NCBI GenBank assembly: GCA_019914995.1 | Contig: CM034131.1 | Location: 4,434,501-4,498,500, forward strand | DNA length: 64,000 bases | Direction of reading: 5' to 3' | Source: Acanthochlamys bracteata | Lineage: Eukaryota > Streptophyta > Magnoliopsida > Pandanales > Velloziaceae | In this document: positions 1-11,702 of the stretch, one piece after another | Layout: every line of letters begins with the position of its first letter | How positions within the stretch are numbered: position 1 is the stretch's first letter | Position numbers and translations under genes: made by a program | The notes under the pieces: generated by a model | The model's database searches: none | Told to the model about the DNA's origin: nothing | The model's input: only the letters and a program-made list of their open reading frames with translations

Positions 1-329
1 ATTGGTGCCATAGTCTTGAAGACAATTCTCCAATTCTCCAACTAATGTTAAACTAATATTTCTCCTACAATACAGAACAAGCAGTTCAAATACAGACTAC
101 GTAAAACAACAGACAACTAAGCGCAAAGATAAAATGAAAAAAAATTTGAAACAACATAAGTAACAATTCATAATCTCCAATTCTTTAAATAGTTTGTGCC
201 ATCAAAACAAGTACAAAGTTTAAAATCTAATTGTGACCGTAAATCAAATAAAAGAGACAACATGCTGAGCGATGTTGATAAACATCAAGAACAGAAAGAA
301 AAGAAATAAAATTTTAGATAACCATAAAT

Positions 330-830
330 CCTAACCAGAAAGGAAAAACATGAATCAAAACACAGCAATTTTTAAATAACAAATTTCCGAATAAAACACA
401 AAATTAAATCACATAAATAAATAAAATACATATACCTTCTTAGCACCGACGAAAATTTGAAAGATCGATTTGGAAGATTTGATAAGAAATAGGTTAGCAT
501 TAAAGACTTAAGCGAACGAGAAAGAAAGTCAATAAACGAACGACAATGGAACGAATAGTGAATAAGAAAAATATATGCCGAGAACGGCGGTGGATGTATA
601 AGCATGGGAAAGAGTGAATGATAGTAACGACAGATGCAAACAGAGAAGAGTGAATACGAATACGAAGTAAAAATGAAAGAATCTGAATGAAAATTTATAT
701 GAATTTAATTTGTTAAATTTAGTAAAAATAATCATTTAATTTCATAATACACAAAAAATTCTATGCTGCTTTTTTTAAAAAGCATCAAAAAAATTTTTTT
801 CCTCTGATAAAAGCTGCCTATATTGAACAA
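330..830. repeat. Dispersed repeat, copy 1 (second copy at 12950-13400)
   Basis: This stretch resembles 12950-13400 in the same orientation. Both have a run of gaacg/gaatg-type purine-rich words, then a 'tatgaat.taatttgt' block, then a stretch with 'aaagctgcctatatt' (here) or 'aaagcagcttatatt' (copy 2). Short minus-strand ORFs occur in both copies but share no recognisable protein. No terminal inverted repeats or target duplication were identified, so the element class is open. It lies downstream of the B12D-like gene's 3' end. Confidence 0.45.
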
Positions 831-861
831 AAATCGTAAATACCAAATATATCACTGTTGA

Positions 862-878
862 GGGGGGAGGGGGAGGGG
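862..878 (+). other. G-rich tract, possible G-quadruplex
   Basis: Seventeen bases made only of G runs of 6, 5 and 4 separated by single A residues, in otherwise AT-rich DNA. It lies about 470 bp past the stop codon of the B12D-like gene, on the opposite strand. A four-tract quadruplex is possible if the first run is split. No function can be shown from sequence. Confidence 0.4.
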
Positions 879-1347
879 CCGCCGTGTCGAATTTATACAT
901 TCATCAGAACAAGTATCAGCGGAATTAACTGCATATCGCTTGTCAGAACAAATCACAATATCCGGGTGTTGTTAACAATAGAAAGGATAGATTTTACAGG
1001 CGTTGTTTAGGTTCATCCCATCATTATTCATCTTGCCCATTACTCGTACTGAATCAAACTCGAAAGCAGAAGGAAGAAATAACAGCTGATCGCTGTTCGA
1101 TCAGCAATAAAAACCAAGCTCAGTGTCTTATTTACATCGGTCCCTGTTCGGTCAAACTATCTCTGATCAGCAACAAAAGCCAGACAAACAGTGATCCAGC
1201 TCGAACACTTCAAATGCGACTGGGGTCCACACCAACCGACTTCAGCGTCTCTGTCTTGCGTGGACTGCACAAAGCAAACAGCATTATCAAAACAATCATC
1301 CAAATGCAGACCAACCATGTTTTCGTTAGACATCCTACAGAAGGAGA

Positions 1348-2231
1348 CTACTTGCTGTACCTGTTAAATGGGTTGACACGTGTCGGATCAGACATGCCGG
1401 CGCGAATGGAGTCGAAGTCTTGGATATGGGCCACTTTACGGAAAAGGGATTTGTTGAGGAACTTGTCCGACTCGTTCGTGACTCGATCGGGGTCGTAAAC
1501 TTCAGGGACACTCTCACGCTTCTTCTTGTTGACACGGACGCTGGGCGAGTGCACCAACTGTTGCTTCGCCGTGTGCGCGGCGATCCCAACTGTCACCGCA
1601 ACCATTCCGAAAAGAACGTACACGGGTACCATATCCGCCTTTAGGCCCCCTCTGCAAAATTAAACCGCAAATTAATTATAATACATCGAACGATCAACTA
1701 TTTCCTTAAGGAAAATATCAGTTCATTTCTCCTCTCAACGTATAGTGAAATGAGAATGGACTTGCTTCTTGGAGCTGCTGTCCACGAACTCATCCGCAGT
1801 TGCTGTCACAGGCTTCATGCGCGGGTAAGTGGCAGTGGACAACGACCGAGTCGCATCGAGTCGACCAGCCATAACCCTCTGTTAATTAACAAGAAAAAAC
1901 TAAGCGCAACGTAGAACCATGGATTTTAATCTTTGCTCAAGAAGAATTGAAGTTGGTACGTTCATGAAATGATCGACTACAACTCGTACTAGCTAAAATT
2001 ACAGAAAAATAGAGAAGATTACTCATAAATAAACCTAACCAAAAAATTCATATCAACGCACATGAAGCACTTATGACAAGCATGCAGTAAAAAATAACAC
2101 AACGATGGTCAGGAGCAAATTACAGCGTAAACACAAAAAGTAGCAAGTAAAATGACATGCGATGCATAGGGAACAGGATATACAGAAAACTAAAACCAGA
2201 AAATGATGCTTACAGCGACCCTGGAAGCCAT
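1348..2231 (-). CDS. B12D / NADH-ubiquinone reductase MLRQ-like small mitochondrial membrane protein, three exons
   Basis: The only intact host gene I can support. Inferred minus-strand exons are 2231-2214, 1878-1740 and 1649-1348. Intron 1 starts GTAAGC and ends AACAG. Intron 2 is 90 bp, starts GTTGAG and ends GCAGAG. Phases join cleanly to 152 residues with no stop. The first ~45 residues are rich in Arg, Ser and Thr (MASRVARVMAGRLDATRSLS), like a mitochondrial targeting peptide. Residues about 60-80 (VPVYVLFGMVAVTVGIAAH) form one membrane span, followed by a basic patch (VRVNKKKRES) and a charged tail. One N-terminal span followed by a short hydrophilic tail matches the B12D/NDUFA4 (MLRQ) family, small inner-membrane proteins linked to complex I or IV. 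The family call is by recognition. Exon 3 is certain as an ORF; the two upstream exons and the choice of GCAGAG over the GCAG acceptor 2 bp earlier rest on phase. Confidence 0.78.
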
Positions 2232-2348
2232 GGATGAACTCGGATGAAATAGAACTCAGAAAACGAAATTATTATACTGCTTCTCTGGAAACTGATAAAC
2301 AATCTAGTTGGTGGTATTGTGTTTTAAAAAGATTATAAAATCGTGCAC

Positions 2349-2356
2349 TTATATAA
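2349..2356 (-). promoter_or_regulatory. TATA box of the B12D-like gene
   Basis: The minus strand reads TTATATAAG about 118 nt upstream of the proposed ATG at 2231. This allows a 5' UTR of roughly 85-90 nt, normal for a plant nuclear gene. It supports the first exon. No other cis-element was assigned. Confidence 0.5.
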
Positions 2357-2601
2357 CAGTGGGGAAGAGTACTTACGTGGCGCGAGAACTGACGTGGCGC
2401 GAGAACTGATTGACCACGTAGAGTGGAAGTCCCTAGAAGCGGGGGCGTTGGCCCAGGAGAAAAAAGGAGAGATCGAGAAGGAAGGGTGAAAAGACAAGAC
2501 GTCAAAGAACGAGTCGTGGAGCGATGTGAGTGCGGAACTGGATAATTACGCGGGTGCATGGGTGAAACTGTATAACTGATCCGCATAAAACACCGCAGCA
2601 T

Positions 2602-4529
2602 CCGGATCTATTTGACCAGTTTGCACTTTCATTTTCTTTTGAATGAGAGTTAATTTATCAATTTATCAATTATTTTTTTAAATTTATTTTTAATACAAAT
2701 AAATAAAATTTTAACATGAATTAGTTTATAAAAATTCTTTAAAATTTACGCTCGTTGTGCAGAGCATTCTTTTCTGCTAGAAAGCGTAATGTTTCACTGA
2801 GGGTCTTTAATTATTTTATAATAAATTATTTATAAAACTATTTTAAAATTTATTTAATATAAAATAAATATAAAAATTTATATTTATTATTATTATTAAC
2901 TTTTAATTTAATTTCTTAAATTTATAATTAAAAAATAAATTTATTTCGAGAGAAATAAGCACTAATCCAATATACCTTCTTCTCGTACATATTCGATCAT
3001 TTGTTATAACGTTTTCTTTCTTACCAACTTTATCAGTAACTAGTGGAAGGCCTAAAAGATCCGTTCTCTTTTTCGAATTTTTATTCAGATTTTTCTTGAA
3101 GTATTTATTAAAAAATATTATAAAAAAATATTTTTAAAATTAAAAAAATTATACATATTTTTATTATATAATAAAAATAGCATAATATAAATTTTTTTAT
3201 ATTTTTTAAATTAAAAATTTTAATAAAATACTTAAATTTGAATAAAAAATATAAATAATAAAAATAATAAACTCTCTCGAACATTTACTATGCATTTGTT
3301 GTATATATATGTATTTAATTCGCTTCTGAATTTTTTTATAATATTTATTAAATATTTGATTTATATAAACAAGTCAATAGAGAATTCTCGACTGTACTTT
3401 CATTGATTTGTTTGCTTACTGTTTTATATTGTTAATCCTTCTATTTTACTCCGTATATCTGTCTTTGTTTTAACCTTGATACTAACAAATTATAGCGTAG
3501 TATCATTTATTTGATATATTCTTTTATAGTACTTAATTATTTAATTTAATTATTTAATGGTTAAATGTTCTTTGGGTGAGTTCTATTATACATGTATGTT
3601 GTGTAAAAAAAAAAAGATTGTCGTAGAAACTATAATTTTTGAAGTATTAACTCAGAAAGTATAATGAAATTTGATTACTTAGTAAATTTAAAGGAATATT
3701 TTAAGAAAATAAATTTTTTTTAAATGTTAATTTTAGTGGATTTGAAAATAAATTTCAATTTTTAGTTAAAAAAGTAATAAATAAAAATTATATATAATTT
3801 ATCTATATTTTCTAAATTTCAAACTAATTTAGAATAATATAATAAAAGTTTTGCAAATAAAATGTTAAAAAAGGATGAGCAGATCGTGTTGTTATTTAAT
3901 TAGAGTGTACAGTTAACTTTTGAAATAAACAGATTATCAATAGTTTTAACTTTTAAAAAAGTTGTGCACATGAATACCGAAGTATGGCCATACTTGATTA
4001 AACTTTAAATTTAAAATTTTTATTTTCTTGTTTATGTGTTTTTGCTAAAAAAATGGTTCTTGAATTTTTTCTTACAAAACTATATTTCCTCTAAATGCTA
4101 TTTGATAATTTCACTATTTAAAAATTTTTCAAAAAAAAATTAAAAATATGTTTGATTAAATTTATGCTTATAACTAAAATTTTAAATATATAGTAACTGC
4201 TTTGTTGTTAAATTTTGAATGTTTTCATATATTATTTATTTTTTTTGAAATTTAATTTTTATAACATATTTTTAAAATACTATAAATATTAAAATTTTTA
4301 TATCACTTTTATAAACCTACTAATAAATATATTCTTATTATTTATTATGATATTATTTATATATATATGTAATGTTAAAATAATAATTAACTAATAACTT
4401 TGAAGAAATGAATAAATAATACTGCAATATATTAGCAATTTTGAATAAAATTTTAACTTAAAAAATACAATAATATAGTTAATAATTCAGTAATCATATC
4501 TAATGACAACCAAAATCATATTTGCAAGT
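2602..4529. other. AT-rich spacer, no gene seen
   Basis: Almost pure A/T with many short homopolymer runs. No ORF longer than about 60 codons, no recognisable domain and no clear terminal repeats on either strand. Confidence 0.6.
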
Positions 4530-4599
4530 ATATTACGGTGCACGATCCACTCTGCATTCTGCATCATTCTGATCAACATCATCTTCGGGTTGAATCTTA

Positions 4600-5503
4600 G
4601 ATGTATTAAAAAATTTTTCAACTATTGATATAATATAAGTCTCACGTTCAGTATTTAAAAACGCGTCATCTGCGACACCTTTATTTTGACGTAATTGTGT
4701 ATCGTTATGATGATAGCAACTACAGTATAAAGCTGAAATTCTATGGAATATCTTAATATATTTGCTAATATTACAAAAAGAATCTGCTATATGTCAAAAC
4801 TACACTCAATAATATTTTTACACGAAGATTGCATCTAATTAAACTTTTCCGTCATATCTCTTGGTGCCCGTATTTTGATACGAATTGGCACGACGAAAAT
4901 GTTTCTAGTGATATGTTACATATATGTCTTTGTAAGGGTCTATGTATCGTCGTGTATGTCTTATAGTCTGCATCAACTAAATAATATTTATTACCGAAAG
5001 ATAGAAATTTTTGCTCAGGTGTACAGATTACTTCGTTAAATATGCATGTGTTTTGATCTGATCCTTTCCATCTGTCCATACAAATATAAAACATATATTA
5101 AAATCACATACTAATATAATGTTCTGAGTGGCATAGTCTTTAGATCCAAGATGAGCTGCTACCTCTCTTGACGGAAGTCTTGTTTTGATGTGTATCATCA
5201 TTAGCTCCGATACAATTTTATTGAAATAAAATGTCCGATATTAAATACCATAAGTTGAATTTACTTGAATATAATAGTATTAGTGTGGAAATTAAAGTTG
5301 TTCATTTATTTGAATCCAATAAGATATCGAGAGTTGTGTGGTTTGTGAATTTCATTGACTTTATTGTATATATGATGAGATTTTATATGATCTGCAACTA
5401 ACCTCATGACGGACTTCAACACTCTATGAAAATATTTATGAATTGTTTCGCCCAAGTGATTCAAGATGTACTCATATAATCTATTTCCTAATATTATGCG
5501 CAC
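4600..5503 (-). pseudogene. PIF/Harbinger transposase (DDE superfamily) relic
   Basis: From 5503 downward the translation contains LGETIHKYFHRVLKSVMRL, matching the conserved 'GET(V/I)..(Y/H)F..VL' block of plant Harbinger transposases. A degraded stretch near 5250-5100 retains 'RLPSREVAAHLGSKDYATQN', equivalent to the section after the first catalytic Asp. It is followed at 5094-4852 by a block with 'RWKGSDQN' and 'KYYLVDADY', matching family 'GWEGSA.D' and 'KYYLVDAGY', the region of the second catalytic Asp. The C-terminal section (4850-4600) is faint. Stops and frame changes between blocks show it is dead. Confidence 0.7.
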
Positions 5504-6497
5504 AAGTTATTAAAAATATTCAACTTTTTCTTTAATTAACATTCTTCGTGTTAGTACTAACCATACAACATTGTCAAGTCATAATATAGTTAAAAACAAG
5601 TCAGTATCTTTATTCGAAAGTTTTGATAGTAAAGAGTTTCATTTTTTTCTAATATCTCTGACATAAATATGTTATTAGTACGCATAGATATACAACAAGA
5701 ACGTTTCAGCAAGTTTTTCCATAATACAAAACTGCGACACGACTTGGCTGGTAAAAAAGGTTTGTCTATTTTTCTACACTTTTTTCTTTATCATCACTAC
5801 TACTCTAAGGATCCATTTAACTGTATATATAACTTAGATAAACTATTAATATATCTAATCATAATGACAAAATAATTTAACTATCACAATTGAAATATAT
5901 ATAGTAACTACGCAAAAGATATAATAACAAATTTCATTAATATCATTTAGCATTCAAGCAATATTCTAAAAATATAATACACAACACAGGAACATCGCAC
6001 TACTATTTCAATACGTCAACATTACAACATAATATACAAATAACTAAATAACATACAACTTTATAACAATACAAATAAACATTAGAATAGTCCCACGTAA
6101 CATTACAACATACAATATTACAACATATAACTAAACATTACAATTGACAATATATAACAATATTGAACATAAACATTACAATATAAAATATTACTACCAC
6201 ACTATAGCATACAACATGACTAATGTTTGCCAGACCAAAATAATTGAAATAAAAATTCAACCAACTATAACAAGGTTCATCATCAGCATAGCTCATAAGT
6301 ATCCTTCGGTTATTTTTCTTACTCAACACACATGCTGCATAATTCTTTAACACTCTTATACTCTATCTCTGAAATATTTGTGAATACTTGCATGCATTGT
6401 TCGAGAGTGGTTAGTAGTGTGTCTCTCGCTTGTTACGATTGCAATATTATAAATTTTTTTTCTTACATTAGTTGAGAACTTTCTATTTCAACTACTG

Positions 6498-7140
6498 TTA
6501 TCTGTTATTTGGTGCTGAAACATAGTCCGATTCTGATGAAAATAAATTATTATCAGTGATGATGTGAGGAGGTACCTGAAATGCAATATTTTCTTGGTTA
6601 GCTTCAAAATTATTGCTATTTACACTGCCCTTCCAAAATTTCAGCAGTTTGAGTTTGTTTACAATCTTTTTAGATTTGTGATGGTGTGAAAGCATGCACA
6701 CAAGTGGCAGCAACGCCTTCAAACAAAACTACGCAATAATTACGAATTATATATAATCCTCCTTTAAACTTCTTCGACGTGAGATATGCCTAAAAAAATA
6801 AAAAATAGAAACTACATAATGAACAAATAAGATCTCTCACCACAATTACCTTAATTTTGTTAATAATAGAAACTATATAATGAACAAATGAACAAACGAT
6901 ATAAATAATACTTTTTCTAAATGCAACTACCTTAATTTGTTCTCCCACCACTTGTCATCTACAATGATTGTCATGCTAGTGGAATCCCATCATAAGTCTG
7001 ACTCTTTGCATATCAATTTCTTATAATTTTGCTAATCAATTTTCATAAAATCCCAATGCATTTAAATACTTTATGCTCAACGTCATGGCTAATGATTTCC
7101 TTAAATGCTTGTATGATGTTTCTCAGTCTCCTACATTAAA
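6498..7140 (-). pseudogene. Harbinger ORF1-type Myb/SANT-like DNA-binding protein relic
   Basis: Reading the minus strand from 7055 gives WDFMKID, a stop, then a lysine-rich stretch, a second stop, and WDSTSMTIIVDDKWWENKLR ending in a stop at 6927. The spacing of WDF, the GWDP-like WD and the terminal WWENKL is that of the plant Myb/SANT-like (Myb_DNA-bind_3) domain carried by Harbinger ORF1 and some host genes. A further ORF at 6722-6498 in the same direction could be the linker or C-terminal part but has no clear match. Two stops inside the domain make it a pseudogene. Confidence 0.6.
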
Positions 7141-7213
7141 ATGTGTTGCTGACCTACTATCTATCTGTATCACTTAATGATAAATTTCAATAAGCTTTAG
7201 ATGAGGAGACTCT

Positions 7214-8600
7214 TGTTGGAAATCTTAAAGATTTAACACATATTTGAGAATTATTGTTAACCTTTGTGAAAGATTATGATACACTTGGTGAATGTACAAC
7301 ACAAGGACAAAATTTTCACTAAGTGTTCTATACTTATTGTAAGTTGTCTTTGGAGCCGAACATCTTTGAAATCAGCCCACCAAATAGAAATTTCTTAATT
7401 GTATTTAAAAGATAGTATGACAGAAAGAAAATGAAGATAAACGGAATGAAATTTCATCAAGCATTAAAGACAGGATAATACTGTTAAGTTTGTTGATCAC
7501 AATGCCCAACATCATTGAATCATCTGGGCAGCACCTTGATACAGTAAATGGCAATGCTATATCTCACTGTATAGACAAGATTTTATACATATGATTAACT
7601 TTTATAGATAAATGATATCTCGAACTTTCTATAATCTAAATATTAGATCTTTCGATGAATAAACAAATTTTACAAAAATAAAAAAAGTTTACTATTTTGC
7701 TCTTTTCAATTTTAGATGCATTTGAATGAGCCCAATTTGGACAGCGGGGTGCAAGCTATATTTAATTTTTTCTATTGGAAGATAACATCAAGAGCTATCT
7801 ATATTCCTACTTTGAGTCAAATACATCAACGAATAAAGTGTAGCAAAATCCGCAATGTGGCTAAACAGGTTAACATTTCGGACTACACAGACTAATACTA
7901 GTTATGTGTGCCCGAGCTGTTTTGGTTTTCTACTCGCTCCGATTAGTTATAATTAACTACAGAAGATGCTAGACCAACCAAAAACATTTTTAGAATATAT
8001 ATACCAGATTTTATAGAGTGAATATTGGAGAATATCGAGTAAATGTAATAAGATAGAAAGTTTTCAATATGGACACAACTCTACACCAATCATGTTCAAA
8101 TGCTTATATTTCAACCATTCATTTGAATATTGGAATGATCTTTATATTCATATTGAGAAGACATCTTGAAGATTAATTCTATAGAAAGAAATCATATTGA
8201 TCATTAGAAGAAAACTGCCAAAAAATTTGGATGATAGAGTAGAAGAAACCTTAGAGGAAACCTTGAATCGTTGGATGATTTTGAAGCCTCAAATCAGATC
8301 CGATTCACTTCAAATTTTAAGGAGCTATTCCTGAGACTTAGTAGAACATATCCACATCAGAAAACACCAGTCAGCCATGGAAAGAAATCAGAGAAAGTTT
8401 TAGAGAAGGAGATATAACTATTGGAACACATCAAGTAGCTGTTGTAATAAATCTTGACAATTGCATTGCCACTTAAGTTCATATTTCGTAGGTTTCTCTA
8501 TCAACTTTGTCCATTTGAAATCTGTATTAATTTTTCTCTTCAAGCTTTTTGTTAGAAGAGTACTAATAGTGTAACATGTGGAATATTTACTCAAGAGGGA
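7214..8600 (+). repeat. LTR family alpha, 3'-truncated copy
   Basis: Starts TGTTGGAAATCTTAAAG and matches the copy at 32893-34805 over several hundred bases, for example 'tctttggagccgaa' at about 7348 and again at about 33032. The 3' third of the LTR, with the 'agttctcgg' and 'tttgtgctaggcct' words seen in the other copies, is absent. The block ends near a 'caagagggaggtgaatt' word at about 8592. It is not coding. Confidence 0.6.
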
Positions 8601-8689
8601 GGTGAATTAAGTTATGGCAAATTAAAAATCAAATACTTTATTATTCTCGAAATCGTCACTAAATAGTAAACAATCAGTCGATCAACAAA

Positions 8690-9355
8690 ATAATCCTACT
8701 TGACACAAAATCCCGATCTTAAATCCTAAAATCCTTAAGATCTCAATCTTTTTTGCGATCTTACGATTCCAGTTTATAAAAAATTTTCATAAATCAAGAG
8801 AGCTTTTCGAGGATTTTGAGCGAGCTTTCGGCCGATCTTGTGAAGCTGAAGATCGGTTGTTTGTTTGTAACAGGTGTGATGGTATTTGGTTTATTCTGTG
8901 ATGTATTTGTTATGAGAAAAAAAATTATCCTGTGCGGTGGTATTTTTGATTATTTTTTCCTCGTTATTTTGAGGCGATAAAGACGGTCGCTTGTCGCCTA
9001 ATTGATTAATTATCTAGGGTTTATGTTTTCTAAATATGTGTAGAAAAATAAAAATGCATTTATAAAATATTAATATAATCTGTAAAGAGATTGTAATGAT
9101 GAGCTAAATATTAATGCAATAGTTAATTTGAACCATAATTATGAATAGTGTTAATTTATTATAATAAGATAAATTTAAGCAAAAATTATGTTTTAATTTT
9201 CAACAATTTTAATATGTAATATCTGAATTAAAAGCATTAAACAATTTTATAAAACACTGTCGATAAGTAAGATCTTGCGGTCTTACTTAACATCCCAACT
9301 GCAATTGAATGATGCTAAATAAAATTCCGATCTTGACAATCTTACTCACAAATGA
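8690..9355. mobile_element. Non-autonomous hAT-like element A
   Basis: Both ends carry the family's subterminal words: left 'acacaaaatcccgatctt' with 'gcgatcttacgatt'; right 'ataagtaagatcttgcgg', then 'attccgatcttgacaat'. The ends resemble the inverted ends of the better preserved copy at 18319-19595. The interior (8790-9250) is unlike the interiors of the other two copies and encodes nothing recognised. No target duplication was found. Confidence 0.45.
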
Positions 9356-9385
9356 CTGAGTGTGAATAGTACCCTACACCAAAAT

Positions 9386-11063
9386 TGTTAGAATAATATA
9401 ACTTAATAAAATAATAATAAGTGCTAAGAGTTACAAACCATTCAACACACCAGAAAATTTTATGTGGTTTGGCACCGCAGTACTTACGTTTAAGTTATTT
9501 GACACTATAAATGAAATCCATTAACGTCAAAACAATACACAATAATTGAGACTTGATGTTTCGTAAAACACCTCCTCCTCAACCGAATTTCCTCGCATGG
9601 ATGACTGACTACAACCTTTTAGATTTTGCAAAGTTCATCCAACTACAATCATGCACGCATTTGCATAGTCCTATCACGAACCCGCTAAACTACATCTAGG
9701 CTAGCAATTCGAGAACTCGCAAGTTCTCCTAGAACCTTGTCACAAGGTTAGAAATGTTTAACGAGGTTAAACTCAAGTGATCTCACTAATAAGGATGTCT
9801 AATCAGTCAATAAGAAGGCTCAAGGATCTAAAAGCAATGCAATGGTTAAGATCTAGTGCAAACGACTTCTTGATGTGTTCCAGCAGTTGTATTATTTTCT
9901 TTGAAATTTTCTCTGATTTCTTTCTATGGCTGACAGTTGTTTACTGATGTGGATATTCTTTATTAAGTCTCAGGAATGGCTTCTAAAAATTCAAGAGAAT
10001 CAGATTTGATATGAAGATGCAAAGTCATCTAAATTTTGTGGCAACTTTTTTCTGGTAACCAATATGATTTCTTTTTATAGAATTAATCTTCAGGATGTCC
10101 TCTTCAATTTGCACATAAAGATGATACGAAAGTCAAATGAATGTTAAGATAAAAGGATTTGCACTTGATTGATTTAGAGTTGTATATATGCTGAAAATTA
10201 TGTCTTTGCAGATTTGCTAGATAGTTTCAATGTCTTTCCCATAAAATCTACAAGTAAATATTCTATAATTCTCCTTAATTGATCTATCACCTTCTAAACA
10301 AGTGAGGCACAAGTAGATGTCTCGCTTATGTCCACAACTGGTTTATTCTGCCCAACCACTTTGCTGCTTTTTCTAAATTTAGCTATTATGTCCAGCTAGT
10401 TTATTCTGTTTTTCTCATATTTAGCCTGTAGATAGCTAGTCATGTCAGATTCCAATAACAAAAATTGGATCTCTAGAAAATAGCTCAAGGTGAGTGATAT
10501 CGAGTTTGCAAGCCGCTGTCTAGATTAGGATCACTAAAGTGTATTCAGAATTGGCAAGAGCAAAATAGCAAAACTTCTCCGACTTTTTAAATTTGTTTTT
10601 TCATGGAATGACATAATTTTTGGACCGTAGAAACTTCAAAATATCTTCAATCGATAGGAAAAATTGGATATGTAAAATTTTATTTAAGTAGAGAGATATA
10701 GCGTTTGCCGATTACTTTGTAGAGGTGATGTTCAGGTGATCGAATGATATTGGATAGTGTGATCAGCAAGTTTCATAAAATTGTCCTATCACCGATACCT
10801 GATGAAATTTCGTGCTCTCTGTTTCAATTTACATTTCTCATTCTATGTTTTAAATGCAGCTAAGAAATCTCCTTTTGATACTGTGAGTAGAGAGATACTT
10901 ACGTGTAAAGTTAGCATCTCAACAAGGTATCAATATTTGGCCAAAATCTGCATTTTGTTCTATCTAGCTCCACATTGCTATTTAAATCCAATGTAGATAT
11001 GTTTAAAGCTTAGTAATAATTTTCAAATATGCGTTATAATTAAAATAATTGGGATTTCCAATA
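9386..11063 (-). repeat. LTR family alpha, near full-length copy
   Basis: In minus orientation this begins at about 11063 with TATTGGAAATCC (the expected TG is TA) and ends CTAACA at 9386. It contains the same landmarks as the plus-strand copies: 'gagaacttgcgag' (9712-9724), the 'gcgggttcgtgat' word and 'cgaaacatcaagtctca' (9549-9565). Beyond 9386 the minus strand reads 'attttggtgtaggg', perhaps a decayed primer-binding site. No matching 5-bp flanks were seen. It lies head-to-head with the 7214-8600 copy across hAT-like element A. Confidence 0.6.
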
Positions 11064-11702
11064 AGTCCATCTAAACATTTAAAGATAATCAAACTCACAA
11101 TCGATAATCAAAATCACAATAAGAGTAGATAAGTTGGTTATGTTTTGAGATTTAGGGAGTAGATACAACATAGGAAAAGTTGTTGAAGCACATCTATGCA
11201 CATTTAAGCACATATAAACATGCAACATGCATATGCTGAGCCATTAGTTGATCTCAAGCTACTAATCGTATAAACAAATAACATATAAATATATAAAACA
11301 TTCATATAATTGTTTAAATGTATGAACATGTACCTGTTTAAACGTAGAAACATATATCATTGTTATATAATTCTTTAATATTTAAACATATAAACCTACA
11401 CCATTACAACACAAGCATAAGTTTTGTTTCAGCTCACTACAACAGTACTTAGTATAGTTTAGTCTTAAACTGCAAAATATTTAGAAGAAACTCAAAACTA
11501 GTTCTAGGAGAAACAACTTTAAACAAACAAGTGTCTATTTACATCAAATGAAATAACTTCCCTTATATTTACTTGGAATAAGTTACGCATGATACCTACA
11601 ATGATCACAAGCTAATACTGTGTAAAAGTTATTTATTATCTCCAACAAATGAACAGATATATGCTAAAGACACATTATAATTAACTAAGATGAATACTAT
11701 AT
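11064..11702. other. AT-rich spacer, nothing recognised
   Basis: Low-complexity AT-rich sequence with repeated 'catataaac' and 'aacatataaa' words at 11200-11400. No coding or element signature. Confidence 0.5.

Larger units (their letters stand above)
4530..7140 (-). mobile_element. Degenerate PIF/Harbinger DNA transposon
   Basis: Two relics on the minus strand, a Myb/SANT-like ORF1 (about 7140-6498) followed by a PIF/Harbinger transposase (about 5503-4600), match the two-gene layout of plant PIF/Harbinger elements. Both have stops and frameshifts. The 1-kb gap between them is AT-rich and holds no recognised domain. Terminal inverted repeats and the expected 3-bp TTA/TAA target duplication were not located, so the outer limits are approximate. 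Confidence 0.65.

Noticed and set aside
372..735. Two hydrophobic minus-strand ORFs near the left end
   Set aside because: They fall in a dispersed repeat, overlap one another, and consist of Phe/Leu/Tyr-rich low-complexity translation of AT-rich DNA.
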